DNA of 64,000 bases from JADZAI01 sp046348585 (GTDB lineage Bacteria > Pseudomonadota > Alphaproteobacteria > Micropepsales > Micropepsaceae), in the NCBI GenBank assembly GCA_046348585.1, contig JAXMDZ010000002.1, positions 248,001 to 312,000 on the forward strand, read 5' to 3'. The position numbers and the translations under genes are program-made. Of the stretch, positions 1 to 11,538 are shown in pieces; position 1 is the first letter of the stretch; each line of letters opens with the position of its first letter. The notes beneath the pieces were generated by a model. The model did no database searches, had not been told where the DNA came from, and was given only the letters and a program-made list of their open reading frames with translations.

Positions 1-1119
1 GTGCGGCGAGGCCGAGGCGGCGTCCGGCCTCGCCCGTGCGCTCAAGCCGCGCCGTTTCGGTCTGGAGCAGCGCCGGGCGGAAACGTCCGGCGGCGGCGGC
101 GAGACGCCTGCGCGCGCGTTCGACGAAGACGCCGAGCGCCCCGCCGAGGCGCGCCGCCGCGCCGTCGAAGCGCTGGGCGGCGAGGGCCAGCAGCGATCGG
201 CGCAGGCCGCGGGCGAGATCGACCGGCGCGGCGCCTCGCGCGCCCGCGCCATCGCCCTGGACGAGACGGCGCTCCAGTCCCAGCGTCTCGGCGACGAGAT
301 CGGCGCGCACCGGGACCGCCATCTCGGCGGCGGCGGTCGGGGTCGGGGCGGCGCGGTCGGCGGCGTGGTCGATGAGCGTCGTCGGTCTCATGGCCGACGG
401 CGGTGGAGATGAGCGGATGGCGGCTGGCGGCGGCGGCGCGCACCACCGCCTCGTCGGAGAAGGGCAGCAGGTCCTCGACCGAACTGGCCGCCGCGCGCGA
501 CGATGAGAACGTCCGGGCGCGGATCGCGCCGCCGGGTTCGAGCGCGTTGAAGCCGGCGATGGCGGCGGCGATCTGCGCGGGCGCCCGCCCTGCACGGCGA
601 CCGGCCAGACGAGGACGCGGCGCGGGAAGCGGTCGGCGAGGCGGTGCAGGATGTCGCGGATGACCGCGCCGGTCGGCGACGACGCCGATCACCTCCGGCA
701 GATGCGGCAGCGGCTTTTGCGGGCGGCGTCGAAGATCTCGGCGGCGAGCCGGGCGCGCCGTTCCTCCAGCATCTTCATGATCGCACCGACGCCGGCGAGT
801 TCGAGCCGCTCGATGACGATCTGATACGACGATTTGCCCGGATAGGTGGTGAGGCGGCCGAGGCGATGACCTCCATCCTCCTCCGGCTTCACCTTGAGCT
901 TGGCATACGAACCGTGCCAGACGACGGCGGCGTCGATCTTCGCGCCCGTCCTTCAGCGCGAACAGGCGTGGCCCGAGGAATGGACGCCGCGAAAGCCCGA
1001 GATCCTCGCCGCGCACCCGACATAGCCGAAGCGGTCCTCGACGGTGAGCGCCTGCGAGAGTTCGCTGACGGAAAATTCCAGCGGCGTTGGGGGCGGGCGA
1101 CTCGTCTGGTGTCGGTCAT
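1..1119 (-). CDS. xseA: Exodeoxyribonuclease VII large subunit, 3' end cut by window edge, frameshifted
   Basis: XseA is the catalytic subunit of exonuclease VII, which degrades single-stranded DNA in both directions in mismatch repair and damage processing. Translating the minus strand and hopping frames gives the whole N-terminal OB-fold (start MTDT, then LEFSVSELSQAL and ISGFRGVHSSGHA) and the central catalytic part with KPLPHLPEVIGVV, FNALEPGGAI, SVEDLLPFSDEAVVRA and an SAVGHETD-type motif near 350-400. The C-terminal coiled coil continues off the left edge. The start ATG at 1119 overlaps the stop of the upstream DUF2892 gene in an ATGA arrangement, suggesting coupled translation. Several single-base indels interrupt the frame; I treat these as sequencing errors because conserved sequence resumes after each. 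Confidence 0.85.
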
Positions 1120-1371
1120 GGGGGCTTGATAGCCCCGCCGCCGCCGCTGTCGGGGCGGCGGCGCGGCCGCGGTCCCGGGGATCGGCGCGCGCCGGGCACG
1201 CGGCAGGTGCGGATGCCGAGCAGGGCATGAAGCCGGCAGAAGCCGGTGATGCCGGTGAGCAGCGGCACTAAAGCCGAACCAGTCCCGTGGGGTCTGCGGC
1301 CCGGACAAAGGCGAGCGAGAGGATGGCGAGGCCGGCGACGACGCGCAGGCCGCGGTCGAGGACGCCTTCAT
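1116..1371 (-). CDS. DUF2892 (YgaP-type) small inner-membrane protein, frameshifted
   Basis: About 80 residues. Frame-hopping gives a family-typical core: NEGVLDRGLRVVAGLAILSL, then GPQTPWGWFG-like sequence, then PLLTGITGFC and LLGIRTC. These are two hydrophobic helices separated by the conserved Trp-rich turn and ending in a conserved Cys, as in DUF2892 domains, which occur alone or fused to rhodanese domains and are linked to sulfur or redox handling. The start at 1371 overlaps the likely stop of the upstream Crp-like regulator (ATGA), and its stop overlaps the xseA start, so the three genes look translationally coupled. The frame is lost immediately after the ATG, so the exact N-terminus is uncertain. 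The function of DUF2892 is not established. Confidence 0.7.
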
Positions 1372-2090
1372 TGCAGGGCGGGGATCTCCTTCGGCGTGGC
1401 CGAGGATCGTCCGGCCTCCCTCCTCGCATGCGCGGGCGCGTCGGTGACCAGGCCGCCGCCGCCTCGCCCGCCAGCGCCTTGAGGGCCGGGGCGGCGAGGA
1501 TGCGGGATAGGCCGCCGCGCGTGCGGGCGATGAGGCCGCGCCGGGCGAAGGCGGCGAGCTGGCGGCTGATCACGGCGCGGGGTCGAGCCGACCCCGGCGG
1601 CGAGGGCGTCATGGGTCGCGTGGTCAGCGCGCCATCCGCCGAAGCGAGGCGCAGAAGGGCAAGGGCGAGACGGGCTTCGAGCCCGGTGAGGGCCACGTCC
1701 TCGACCAGCCGCTCGAAATCGGCGCCGTGCCGGCGGGCGACGGCGGCGAAGACGATCGCGGGAAGGCGGCGTCGCCCGAGACCTTCTCGCGGAAGGCGGC
1801 CGGGGACCATCTCGGCCTCCAGCGCCGTCTCGGCCACGCCCTCGGCGGCGTAGGGGTGGCCCTCGATGAGGTGCAGTTGAAGGTCTGCAGGCAGATCTCG
1901 CCGGGCCGGGATGTAGAGCACGATCCGCGCCCGTTCGCGGCGGTGAGCGAGACGCGGACTGCGCCGCGCCGGACGACGACGAAGCCCCGGCAGGGATCGC
2001 CGGGCCGGGTCAGCACCTCGCCCGCCCGGCAGACGAACGGCCGCCCCGGCGGGGGCGTAGCGGCGGGACGGGCGCGGCGGCATCGGTCAT
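1368..2090 (-). CDS. Crp/Fnr-family transcriptional regulator, frameshifted
   Basis: Read across frames, this is an N-terminal cyclic-nucleotide-binding-like beta-barrel (FVCRAGEVLTRPGDPCRGFV, then RRGAVRVSL) followed by a dimerisation helix and a C-terminal winged helix-turn-helix (LALLRLASADGAL, AVISRQLAAFARRGLIART). About 240 residues, usual for the family. No Fnr-type cysteine cluster is evident, so oxygen sensing by an iron-sulfur centre is not indicated; the ligand is unknown. The start ATG at 2090 reads MTDAAAPVPP and the frame is lost within 45 bases. It heads the minus-strand chain regulator-DUF2892-xseA and is divergent from purD with about 107 bases between starts. Its target cannot be inferred from sequence. 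Confidence 0.75.
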
Positions 2091-2197
2091 GCGGCCTTGA
2101 TAGACCGGACGGACGCAAGGTCATGCCTTGCCGCGTTTGCGGGCCTGCCGGGGCGGACGTAGTAGGTGCGGCGGGGACGGCTTTGCGGGAACGGGCG

Positions 2198-3442
2198 ATG
2201 CGCATTTCTGGACGTGGGCGGCGCGAACATGCGCTGGCCCTGAAGATCGCGGCCAGTCCGCTGTGCGAGGCGCTGATCTGTGCGCCGGGCAATCCCGGCA
2301 TGGCGCTCGGCGCGCTGCGTCCCGGTCGATGTGATGGACAACGCTGCCGTGGTGGAAGCTCTCGCCAAGCCGAGCGGATCGATTTCGTGGTGGTCGGGCC
2401 GACAACCCGCTGGCGAACGGCGTCGTCGAGCGCTGGAGGCGGCGGGCATCGCCGCTGGGCCGAGCAAGGTGGCGGCACGGCTGGAGGCCAGCAAGGGCTC
2501 TGCTCGGCGACCTCTGCGCCGAATTCGGCATTCCGACCGGATCGCCGCTTCACCGATGCGGCGGCGAAGGCCTACAGTTGCCACCCATCCGGTGCCGGTG
2601 GTGATCAAGGCCGACGGCCTCGCGCTCGGCAAGGGCGTTTCGTCGCGCCGACCGGGACGCGGTCGCCGAGATCGACCTGATGTTCGGCGGGGCGTTCGGC
2701 GAGGCCGGGCGCTCGATCGTCATCGAGGAATTCCTGCACGGCGAGGAGGTCAGCGTCTTCGCCCTGTCGGCAAGGAAGCGCTGTTCTTCGGCACGGCGCA
2801 GGACCACAAGCGGGTCGGCGACGGCGACGGTGGGCCGAACACCGAAAGGCGGCATGGGCGCCTACAGCCCGGCGGCGATCGACCCCGGCGCTGATCGACG
2901 ACATCATGGCGCGCGGATCGTCCTGCTCGACTGTCGCGGCGATGGCGGCGCGCACGCCGTTCAAGGGCGTGCTCTATGCCGGCCTCATCCTGACCGCCGA
3001 GGGGCCGAAGCTGATCGAATACAATGCCCGCTTCGGCGATCCGGAAACCCAGGTGCTGATGCCGCGCCTGACGAGCGACCTGGTGCCGATCCTGATGGCC
3101 GCGGCCGAGGGCCGGCTGGCCGGGGTCACGGCCGACTGGCGGGACGAGACGGCGCTGACCGTGGTGATGGCGGCGAAGGGCTATCCGGGCGGTCGAGAAG
3201 GGGTCGCCCATCGAAGGGCTGGAGGCGGCCGAGGCGGCGGGCGATCGTCTTTCAGGCCGGCACGGGGCGCAGGGCCGGCGTGCTGACCGCCCAAGGCGGG
3301 CGGGTGCTGAACGTGACGGCGCTGGGCGCTAACGTACGGAGGCGCAGGCCCGTTTTCCATGACGCCGTCGGCCGGATCGACTGGCCCGAAAAAGTTTCGC
3401 TGCCGCGACATCGGCTGGCGGGCGGTCGAGCGGGAGCGGGGT
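2198..3442 (+). CDS. purD: Phosphoribosylamine-glycine ligase, frameshifted
   Basis: PurD is an ATP-grasp enzyme that joins glycine to 5-phosphoribosylamine in the second step of purine biosynthesis. The start at 2198 reads MRI and then REHALALKIAASPLCEALIC and APGNPGMAL; the middle shows VVIKADGLALGKGV and GRSIVIEEFLHGEEVSVFAL; the C-terminal half is one long clean piece with YAGLILTAEGPKLIEYNARF and GDPETQVLMPRL (the metal/ATP-binding end of ATP-grasp). The C-terminus ends around DIGWRAVERERG near 3,440, but the stop is obscured by indels. About 415 residues, as expected. It converges with the ankyrin-repeat gene on the other strand. Confidence 0.9.
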
Positions 3443-3444
3443 TG

Positions 3445-4087
3445 GAGCATCCGCCGCCGCAGATCGCTGGCGAGCGCCGCGTGGCCGCGTTCGGCGGCGA
3501 TGTCGGCGGCGGTCTTGCCGTCGGCCGAGCGGGCCGTGGGGGCCGGCGCCGATCAGCGTGTCGCAGAGTTGCCCTGTTGTTCCCCCGCGACGCCGCCGCC
3601 AACGCAGCGGTCCAGAGGCTGCCCGCCGCATAGAGGCGTCGGCCCCGGCCGCGATCAGCGCCGCGACGACATCCGGGTCGCCGCGTCCGGCGATGGCGGC
3701 GTGCAGCGGCTGGTTCTGCCATGGCGCTGCTGGAAATACCGCGCCGTGATCGGCCCCGGCCGCCAGCGCAGCGCCGTCGCTTCCGGGCGGCCGAGTAGGG
3801 GCGGCGAGGTGCAGCGCCGTCCAGCTGTCCGGGCTGCGCAGCGAGAGGTCGGCGCCGGCATCGCAGTGCAGTTCGGCTGCATCGCCCATCGCCGCCGCCC
3901 GATGAGATCGGGCGCATAGCCGCGCGCGACAAGTAGGAACCTGCTCCATGCCGTCGATAGAGCGCCTGGAGCAGCGGCGAATCCGCCGGACGCGGTTCGG
4001 CCGCCGGGTCGAGCGCCGCGATCGCGGCCAGGGCGGCGGCTTCTTGTCGTTCGCGGCGATGGCCGCCATGACGTTTGCGTAAGGCAT
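3445..4087 (-). CDS. Ankyrin-repeat protein, frameshifted
   Basis: Frame-hopping from an ATG at 4087 (MPYANVMAAIAANDKK) gives about 210 residues. At least three ankyrin units are recognisable: DGWTALHLAALLGRPEAT with LLLAAGAD, then NQPLHAAIAGRGDPDVVAAL with IAAGAD, then a last unit ending KTAADIAAERGHAALASDL. Ankyrin repeats mediate protein-protein contacts; no other domain or export signal is seen, so a cytoplasmic binding partner is likely but unknown. The 3' end runs into the purD terminus on the opposite strand and the stop is not visible, so the left boundary is approximate. Confidence 0.7.
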
Positions 4088-4201
4088 GGCCTTCGTGGCC
4101 GCAAAACAGTAGCGCGGCGGGCGGAGCGCCGCTAATCGTAAATCCATCGCCATTGAAGCTGTCGCCGCAGAAAGCGGCCGTGACAAGATGAGGATGCGCC
4201 C

Positions 4202-5290
4202 ATGAGCGAAGCGGCACCGTCGCGCCAGGAACAGTTCAGCGGCACCAAGGAGGTGACCGAGCAGCACCGCATCGACGAGGTGGCTGGCGCAATGGCTGGA
4301 GGGTCATGTCGAGGGCTATGAAGGCCTGTTGAGCGTGCGCCAGTTCAAGGGCGGCCAGTCGAACCCGACCTATCAGCTGGTGACGCCGAAGCGCAAATAC
4401 GAGGCGCTGCGCCGCAAGCCGCCGGGCGTCGAGTTGCCCTCCGCCCACGCCGTCGACCGCGAGTTCCGCGTCATCTCGGCGCTCTACCCGACCGGCTTTC
4501 CGGTGCCGCGCCCTACGCGCCGTGCACGGACGAGAGCGTGATCGGCACGATGTTCTACGTCATGGATTGCGTCGAGGGCCGCGTGCCGTGGGAGCCGCTG
4601 CTGCCCGGCGATGGAGCCGGCCGAGCGCTGCGCGATCTGGGAGACCCAGAACGAGACTCTTCGCCCGGCTGCACAATCTCGACTACGTCAAGATCGGGCT
4701 GGAGGATTTCGGCAAGCCCGGAAACTACTTCGCCCGCCAGATCAGCCGCTGGGCAAGTACACCGCTTCCGTCACGGCGCAGATCGACGAGATGGACCGCC
4801 TGCTGGAATGGCTGCCCGCCAACATCCTGCCGGGCGAGCGGGCTCGCGTCGTCCATGGCGACTACCGGCTCGACAACATGATCCTGCATCCGGTGAGCCG
4901 CGCTGCATCGCGGTGCTGGACTGGGAAATCTCGACCATCGGCGATCCGCTGGCCGACTTCACCTATCACTCCTCCGCGCAGTGGCGCATGCCCGACTGCT
5001 GCGGCGGGGACCGCGACGCTCGCCAATGCCGATCTCGCGCTGGGGATCCCTGAGCGAGGAGGAATACGTCGCCATGTATTGCGCCCGCACCGGGCGCGAC
5101 GGCATCGAGCAGCTCGACTACTACTTCGCCTATAATTTCCTTTCCGCCTCGCCTGCATCCTGCAGGGCATCGTCGGGCGGGTGCGCGACGGGACGGCAGC
5201 CAGCGCCCATGCCGCCGCCAACGAGGCGGCGGTGCGCCCGCTTGCCGAGCGCGCCTGGTTCTACGCCCAGAAGGCGGGGGCGGTCTGGAT
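4202..5290 (+). CDS. APH-family (ACAD10-like) phosphotransferase, first copy, frameshifted
   Basis: Starts MSEAAPSRQEQFSGTK at 4202 with a GAGGA ribosome site upstream. The reassembled protein (about 360 residues) has the aminoglycoside-phosphotransferase/choline-kinase fold: FKGGQSNPTYQLV (nucleotide loop), a conserved KYxLRRKPPG lysine strand, VVHGDYRLDNMIL (catalytic HGDxxxxN) near 4855 and IAVLDWEISTIGDP (metal-binding Asp). Members of this subgroup (the N-terminal domain of human ACAD10/ACAD11 and bacterial stand-alone forms) are associated with acyl-CoA dehydrogenases and phosphorylate hydroxyacyl-type substrates; a role here in acyl or hydroxyacyl catabolism is inference. A paralogue follows directly and an acyl-CoA dehydrogenase lies 3.4 kb downstream. 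The stop is hidden by indels, so the boundary with the next gene is approximate. Confidence 0.8.
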
Positions 5291-5304
5291 GCTGGCCGGA
5301 CTGG

Positions 5305-6343
5305 GGGCGCTCGCCCGACGCGAACGCGGGCGAGGGTCTCAAGGTGGAGGTCCATCGCTTCGACGAAGCGCGGCTGAAGGACTTCCTGAAGGACCATATC
5401 GAGACCGGCGCCGCATTCTCGCGCGCTGCTTCAGGCAGTCGAACCCGACCTTCCTGATCGGCGGGGCGCAAATACGTCCTGCGCAAGAAGCCGCCCGGCA
5501 AGCTGCTGCAGAGCTTCCATCAGGTGGACCGCGAATACCGCATCATGAAGGCGCTGGCCGCGACCGACGTGCTGGTGCCGATGATGCGCGCGCTGTGCGA
5601 GGACGAGAGCGTCATCGGCACGGCGTTCTACGTGATGGACTTCCTGGAGGGCCGCATCTTCCGCGATCCGTGCCGCCGGGCCTTCAGCCGTCCGAGCGGG
5701 CTGCCATCTACGACGAGATGAACGCCGTCATTGCGCGGCTGCACAAGGTCGATTTCGAGGCCGTGGGCTCGGCGATTTCGGCCGTCCGGGCACTACTTCC
5801 AGCGCCAGATCAAGCGCTGGATCGCCCAGTACCGCGGTGCCGAGACCGGGCGGATCGAGGCGATGGAAGACCTCATCGCCTGGATGCCGGACAACATCCC
5901 GCCCGACGACAGCGTTTCCATCGCCCATGGCGACTACCGGCTGGAGAACACGATCTTCCACCCCGCCGAGCCGCGCATGATCGCGGTGCTGGACTGGGAG
6001 TTGTCGACCATCGGCCATCCGCTCTGCCTAGATCTGGGCTATAACCGCATGGGCTACCGGTCAACAATCCGCGCCAAGGCGGGCTGGTGGATGTGGACGG
6101 CGCGGCGACCGGCATTCCTGCCGAGGAGGCCTATGTGCGGGCCTATTGCGCGCGCACCGACGCGCCTTCCCCATTCCCGACTGGGACTTCTACATCGCCT
6201 TCGCCATCTTCCGCCTCGCCGCGATCTCGCAGGGCGTCTACAAGCGCGGCCTCGACGGCAACGCCAGTTCGGCGAACGCGGCGACCTTCAACCTCTGCGG
6301 CTTCCTGAGCGAGGCGGCGGCGAAGATGGTAGCGATTCGTTAG
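5305..6343 (+). CDS. APH-family (ACAD10-like) phosphotransferase, second copy, frameshifted
   Basis: Tandem paralogue of the preceding gene, sharing the order and spacing of motifs: VHRFDEARLKDFLKDHIE, GGQSNPTFLIGG, YVLRKKPPGKLLQSFHQVD, AHGDYRLENTIF (catalytic loop near 5930) and IAVLDWELSTIGHP, ending FLSEAAAKMVAIR and TAG at 6341. About 345 residues. The two copies are clearly diverged, so they are not a recent duplication. Substrate is unknown; ACAD10/11-type hydroxyacyl phosphorylation is the nearest family precedent. The start codon is not visible because of indels between 5,285 and 5,310; fusion of the two copies cannot be excluded from this sequence alone but separate genes are more usual. 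Confidence 0.78.
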
Positions 6344-6433
6344 GATCGGCCGCGAGGTCCCAACGGGAAGCTGAAAGGCGACCCCCGCCTGTCGATGAAT
6401 GCCACAAAGGAGCCTTAAACGTTCCTGCCCAGG

Positions 6434-8026
6434 ATGACGCACAAGAGCCGGAAAATCCGGCCGGTGTGGGGCTTCATCGTGCTGTTTACAGCGCTTCGCG
6501 GACCTGTCTGCGCTAACCAAGGAAGAGGCCATCGAACGGCTCTCCAGCCTGGAGGCGCGCGTATCGCTGTCCGAGCGCAAGGCCGGGATGGGTTCGTTCC
6601 GCTGGTCGATCGGCGACGACATGCCTGCCTGGTCGCCCGGCCTCTATCGCATTCTCGGGCTCGACTCCGAAAAGCCGCGCATCCCCTACGGCCTCATCGC
6701 CCTCGCCCACGAGGACGACAAGGAAATCCTCAAGACCGCGATCGACAGCGTGGTGATGGCCCTGGGCCTACTATCTGCGCTACCGCATCGTGCGGCCCGA
6801 CGGCGCCGAGCGCCATCTGGAGATCAGCGGCGACACCGAGACCGACGAGAACGGCACGATGATCGCCATGTCGGGATCGTCACCGACATCACGGCGGTCG
6901 GGTCGAAGCCGAGGAGCAGCTGCGCGGCGATGGACGCCTCCGCGTGCTGACCGAGGAAGCGACCGACCTCATCTGCCGCCACGATACGGCGATGAACGTG
7001 CTCTATTGCTCGCCGGCCCTGACGCGCATGCTGGGCTACGACGCGGCCGGACATGCTGGGTCACCCTTCGTGAAGATCATCCACGAGGAAGACCGCCAGA
7101 TCTCGCCCGCGCGCACCGCGAATTGCTGCGCCCCGGCACGACCAAGACGATCACCATGCGGATGAAGCACAAGGACGGCCGCGTCCTGTGGATCGAATCC
7201 GTCTGCCGTTCGGTCGGCGACCCGCTGACCGGGCGCGTCCACGATCATCACCGTTTCGCGCGACGTGAGCGTGCGCAAGGCGGCGGAGGCCGAGATCAAC
7301 AAGGCCCGCGAAATGGCCGAATCGGCGAACTGCACCAAGTCGCGCTTTCCTCGCGACGATGAGCCGGCACGAGCTGCGCACGCCGCTGAACGCCATCATC
7401 GGCTTCTCGGACATGCTGAAGCTGCTCTTCGGGCCGCTGGGGCCGCGCAACAAGGAATATTCCTTGAGCTGATCCACGAATCCGGCACGCTGCTGCTGAC
7501 CTCACCAACGACATTCTCGACATGTCGAAGATCGGGCCGCTTCGAATTGTCGCCCGAGTCCTTCAACGCCGCGGAAGCGGCCAGGGCCTGCGCGCGGCTG
7601 ATGAAGCAGAAGGCCGACCTTCAGGGCCTCAGCGTCGAGGCCGACATCGCCTCGGACACGACCGTCATGGCCGACAAGCGCGCAGTGAAGCAGATCCTGC
7701 TGAACCTGCTGTCGAACGCCATCAAATTCACGCCGCGCGGCGCGCATCACCGTGGCGACGGCGCGTCCAGGGCGACAAGGTGTTGCTGTCGGTCGCCGAT
7801 ACCGGCATCGGCATTCCGGCCGCCGACCTGCCCCGGCTGGGCAAGCCGTTCGAGCAGGCGACGCAGGACAGCAATCTCGCCAAGGCCGGCACCGGCCTCG
7901 GTCTCGCGCTGGTGCGCTCGCTGGCCAGCTCCATGGCGGCGATCTGAAGATCGAGGGTCGACGCCGGGCCGCGGCACCACCGTGACCGTCATCACACCCG
8001 CCGCGCAGGTCGCCGCGGCCGCCTGA
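6434..8026 (+). CDS. PAS-PAS sensor histidine kinase, frameshifted
   Basis: About 530 residues. Domain order by frame-hopping: a first PAS domain (MGSFRWSIGDDMPAWSPGLY to an IVTDIT end), a second PAS domain (LTEEATDLICRHDTAMNVLY, MLGYD, then a PAC segment ending TVSRDVS), a HisKA dimerisation domain with the phospho-accepting His in a SHELRTPLNAIIGFSDM-type motif near 7,370, and a HATPase domain (NLLSNAIKFTP, DTGIGIP, GTGLGLAL). It ends at TGA 8026. No transmembrane segment is clear apart from a short hydrophobic stretch in the uncertain N-terminus (WGFIVLF), so a mainly cytoplasmic sensor of the PleC/DivJ kind is possible. No response regulator gene is adjacent, making it an orphan kinase. 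Start 6434 is tentative. Confidence 0.8.
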
Positions 8027-8042
8027 ACGGGCGGGCGCGCAC

Positions 8043-8592
8043 TCAGGCCGGCTGCAGCTCGACCAGGGCGGCGGCGAGGCGACGGAGCAGACGCCGCCGT
8101 TGCGCCAGCGGCACCATTCGTAGAGAAAAATCTCGACGGGCCGCCAATTGGCGACCCAGCCGGAGATGAAGGCCTTCGGTCGCCACCCGCGCCACATAGC
8201 CCTGCCCGGCCAGCGCCGCAGTAGGCTGGCCGCCGGCGATGGCAACGGCGAGCGCCCCCACCCCGATCGCCAGCGAAGAGCGGCGGCCGACGCGGAACAG
8301 CTCCTTCAGGTCCATCCCCACCATCTCCGCCCGTTCGGCGTAATAGCGCGCGAAGGCGCTTTGCAGCATCTCGCGCTCACCGGAACCGCAGGCGGCAGCC
8401 GGCATGTGGACGACGAGGCGCAGCGGCGCCCGGCGGCAGCTCGCGCGCCCAGCCGACGACAACTCGTCGACATTGCAGGCGAGATCGCGGGCCCGGCACC
8501 GGAAAGGGATCAGGCGTATCGAAGAGATGCGCCGCCTGCTCGACGCGCAGCTCGATGAAGTGCGGCGGCGCGGCCGCCGGTCGTCCGGTCAT
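8043..8592 (-). CDS. Uncharacterised small membrane protein, frameshifted
   Basis: Starts MTGRPAAAPPHFIELRVEQA at 8592 and ends LAAALVELQPA before a TGA at 8043; about 180 residues. The reassembled order is a soluble N-terminal part (LFDTPDPFPF, FVVGWARELP), a helical stretch (FARYYAERAEMVGMDLKELF), one hydrophobic segment (SLAIGVGALAVAIAGGQ), and a motif GWVANWRPVEIFLYEW before a basic end. I recognise this pattern from conserved alphaproteobacterial proteins of unknown function; no role is assigned. It reads convergently with the histidine kinase, 16 bases apart. Confidence 0.6.
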
Positions 8593-8649
8593 GTCCGGCC
8601 CTCGGGGCGGAGCGCAACAGGTTCGCCGCCGGGGGCAAGGCGCAAGACA

Positions 8650-8675
8650 AAGGCCCCGGCGTCAGCCGGGGCCTT
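8650..8675. terminator. Perfect GC-rich hairpin, probable bidirectional terminator
   Basis: An 11-bp perfect stem (AAGGCCCCGGC / GCCGGGGCCTT) closes a 4-base GTCA loop. It lies just after the 3' end of the acyl-CoA dehydrogenase and about 60 bases before the start of the small membrane protein on the same strand. The A/T ends of the stem are short, so termination strength is uncertain. Confidence 0.6.
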
Positions 8676-8679
8676 CGAG

Positions 8680-9923
<1,244 letters not shown>

Positions 9924-10067
9924 GGCTCTCTCCCTTGGTTTCTCGCCGAACCTTGCCGTGACGGCGCGAACTCTAGACCCGCGTGCGGCGCACGCGCCAG
10001 CGCAACCCGCCGGGGCGCCGGATCTGACTGAGTAGCCGAGCAGGCTTCTCGGCGGAAGTTTGTGTGA

Positions 10068-11050
10068 ATGTCCATCATCACGAACGGTGATGAAGATGGC
10101 CGCCGCCCCTTCCGCCTGAAACTGACCGGGATCGATCTCAACCTGTTCGTCGCGTTCGAGGCGATCTATGCCGAGCGCAATCTGACGCGGGCAGCCGACA
10201 TCCTGAGCGTCACCCAGCCGGCGGTGAGCAATGCGCTCGCAGGCTGCGCGCGACCTTCGGCGATCCGCTGTTCGAGAGGCGCGGCGGCGCGATGGTCCCG
10301 ACCGCGGTGTCGCAGAGCCTGATCGGCCCGATGCGCCAGGCGCTCGCCGAGAGCTGCGCAGCAGGCTCGACCAGCGCACCGCCTTCGATCCGGCGATTTC
10401 GGACCGCGTCTTCCACATCGCCCTGCGCGACACCTCGGCCGCCATGCTGCTGCCGGCCCTGGCGCGCGGCGGCTGGCGGCGGCGGCACCGCATGTCCAGG
10501 TGCAGTGCCATCTGGTCGATCGGGCCGAGATCGCGCCGGAACTGGCGGCCGGGACGCTCGACCTCGCCATCGACATTCCGCAGATGGCGCGGTCCGACCT
10601 GTCCAGCGCGCCGCTGATCGCCGACCGTTATGTCTGCGTGCCGCGGCGCGGCCATCCGGCGGGGCGCGGGGCGATGACGCTGGAGCGCTTCGTGGCGCTG
10701 CGCCAGATCGCCATATCAGGGCGGCGGCGCGGGCCGGACGCTGATCGAGGCGGCGCTCGCCCAGTTGGGCCGCGCGCCCTCGATGGCGCTGCGTGTGCCG
10801 ACCTTCCAGATGGCGATGGAGGTGGTGAGGACGAGCGATCTTCGCCTGCGCGCCACGGCGCTGCTCGCCGAAGGACAGGACGTGACGATCAAGGAACTGC
10901 CCTTCCCCGCCCCGACCGTCGAGTCGCTGCTCTACTGGCACCGCAACGCCGAGAGCGATCCGGGCAGCCAGTGGATGCGGGCCGAATTGCTGCGCCTGTT
11001 CGCCGGGGCGGCGAGGCCGGTCAACCGCGCCGGGCGCGAAGAAGCCTTGA
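10068..11050 (+). CDS. LysR-family transcriptional regulator, frameshifted
   Basis: About 320 residues. The N-terminal winged HTH is clear: GIDLNLFVAFEAIYAERNLT, RAADILSVTQPAVSNALA and RLRATFGDPLFERRGGAMVP-like sequence. The effector-binding domain follows (RVFHIALRDTSAAMLLPALA, AAGTLDLAIDIPQMARSDLS, ADRYVCV, APSMALRVPTFQMAMEVV, ending MRAELLRLFAG). Start ATG 10068; the likely stop is at 11048-11050 after one frame change. It is divergent from the acyl-CoA dehydrogenase and probably controls it in response to a metabolite of that pathway (inference from arrangement). Its 3' end overlaps the 3' end of tadA on the opposite strand. Confidence 0.82.
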
Positions 11051-11469
11051 GCAGATCGGCCGAGGCGTGGGCGAGATGGCCCTGCTCGATTTCCGGCCGG
11101 TGATGGCAGGTCGGCTGCTCAGGCACCCGCCATGGAGGACGCCGCCCATCTTGGGGTCTGACGCCGCGAAATGGAGGGTGCGGATGCGGGCGAACGAGAT
11201 CGCCCCTCGCGCAGGGCTCCAGCGTCACGCATAGAGGTCGCAGCCGGTCAGCCGCTCGTTGTTCAGCGCCGCGGCCGCCTCGCGGATCGCCAGCATCTCG
11301 GCATGGGCGGTCGAGGTCTTTCAGTTCGAGCGTGCGATTGCCGGCCTGAGCGACGATCTTGCCGTCCGGCCCGACCGTACCGCCCCCACCGGGACCTCCC
11401 CCGGGCGGCGGCGGCGCCGAAGGCGGCGATCATGGCGATGTGCATCGGGTCGTGCGGGTCGGTGGTCAT
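11021..11469 (-). CDS. tadA: tRNA adenosine(34) deaminase / nucleoside deaminase, frameshifted
   Basis: Zinc-dependent deaminase that converts A34 to inosine in tRNA-Arg. Start MTTDPHDPMHIAMI at 11469. Reassembled motifs: GEVPVGAVVVGPDGKIV-like strand, the zinc-binding HAEMLAIREAAAA, ERLTGCDLYVTLEPCA, then FARIRTL, FAASDPKMGGVLHG, and EQPTCHHRPEI near the end. The PCxxC zinc motif is incomplete in this sequence: about seven bases seem lost just after EPCA near 11,200, while flanking sequence is intact. I read this as an assembly deletion, not loss of function, because tadA is usually essential. Divergent from rluB. Confidence 0.8.
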
Positions 11470-11538
11470 GGGCGAAGTCTGCTGGGGACGAAGACGGCGG
11501 CGATGAACAAGGCCGCGATCCTCTGCTACAAGCGCGCC

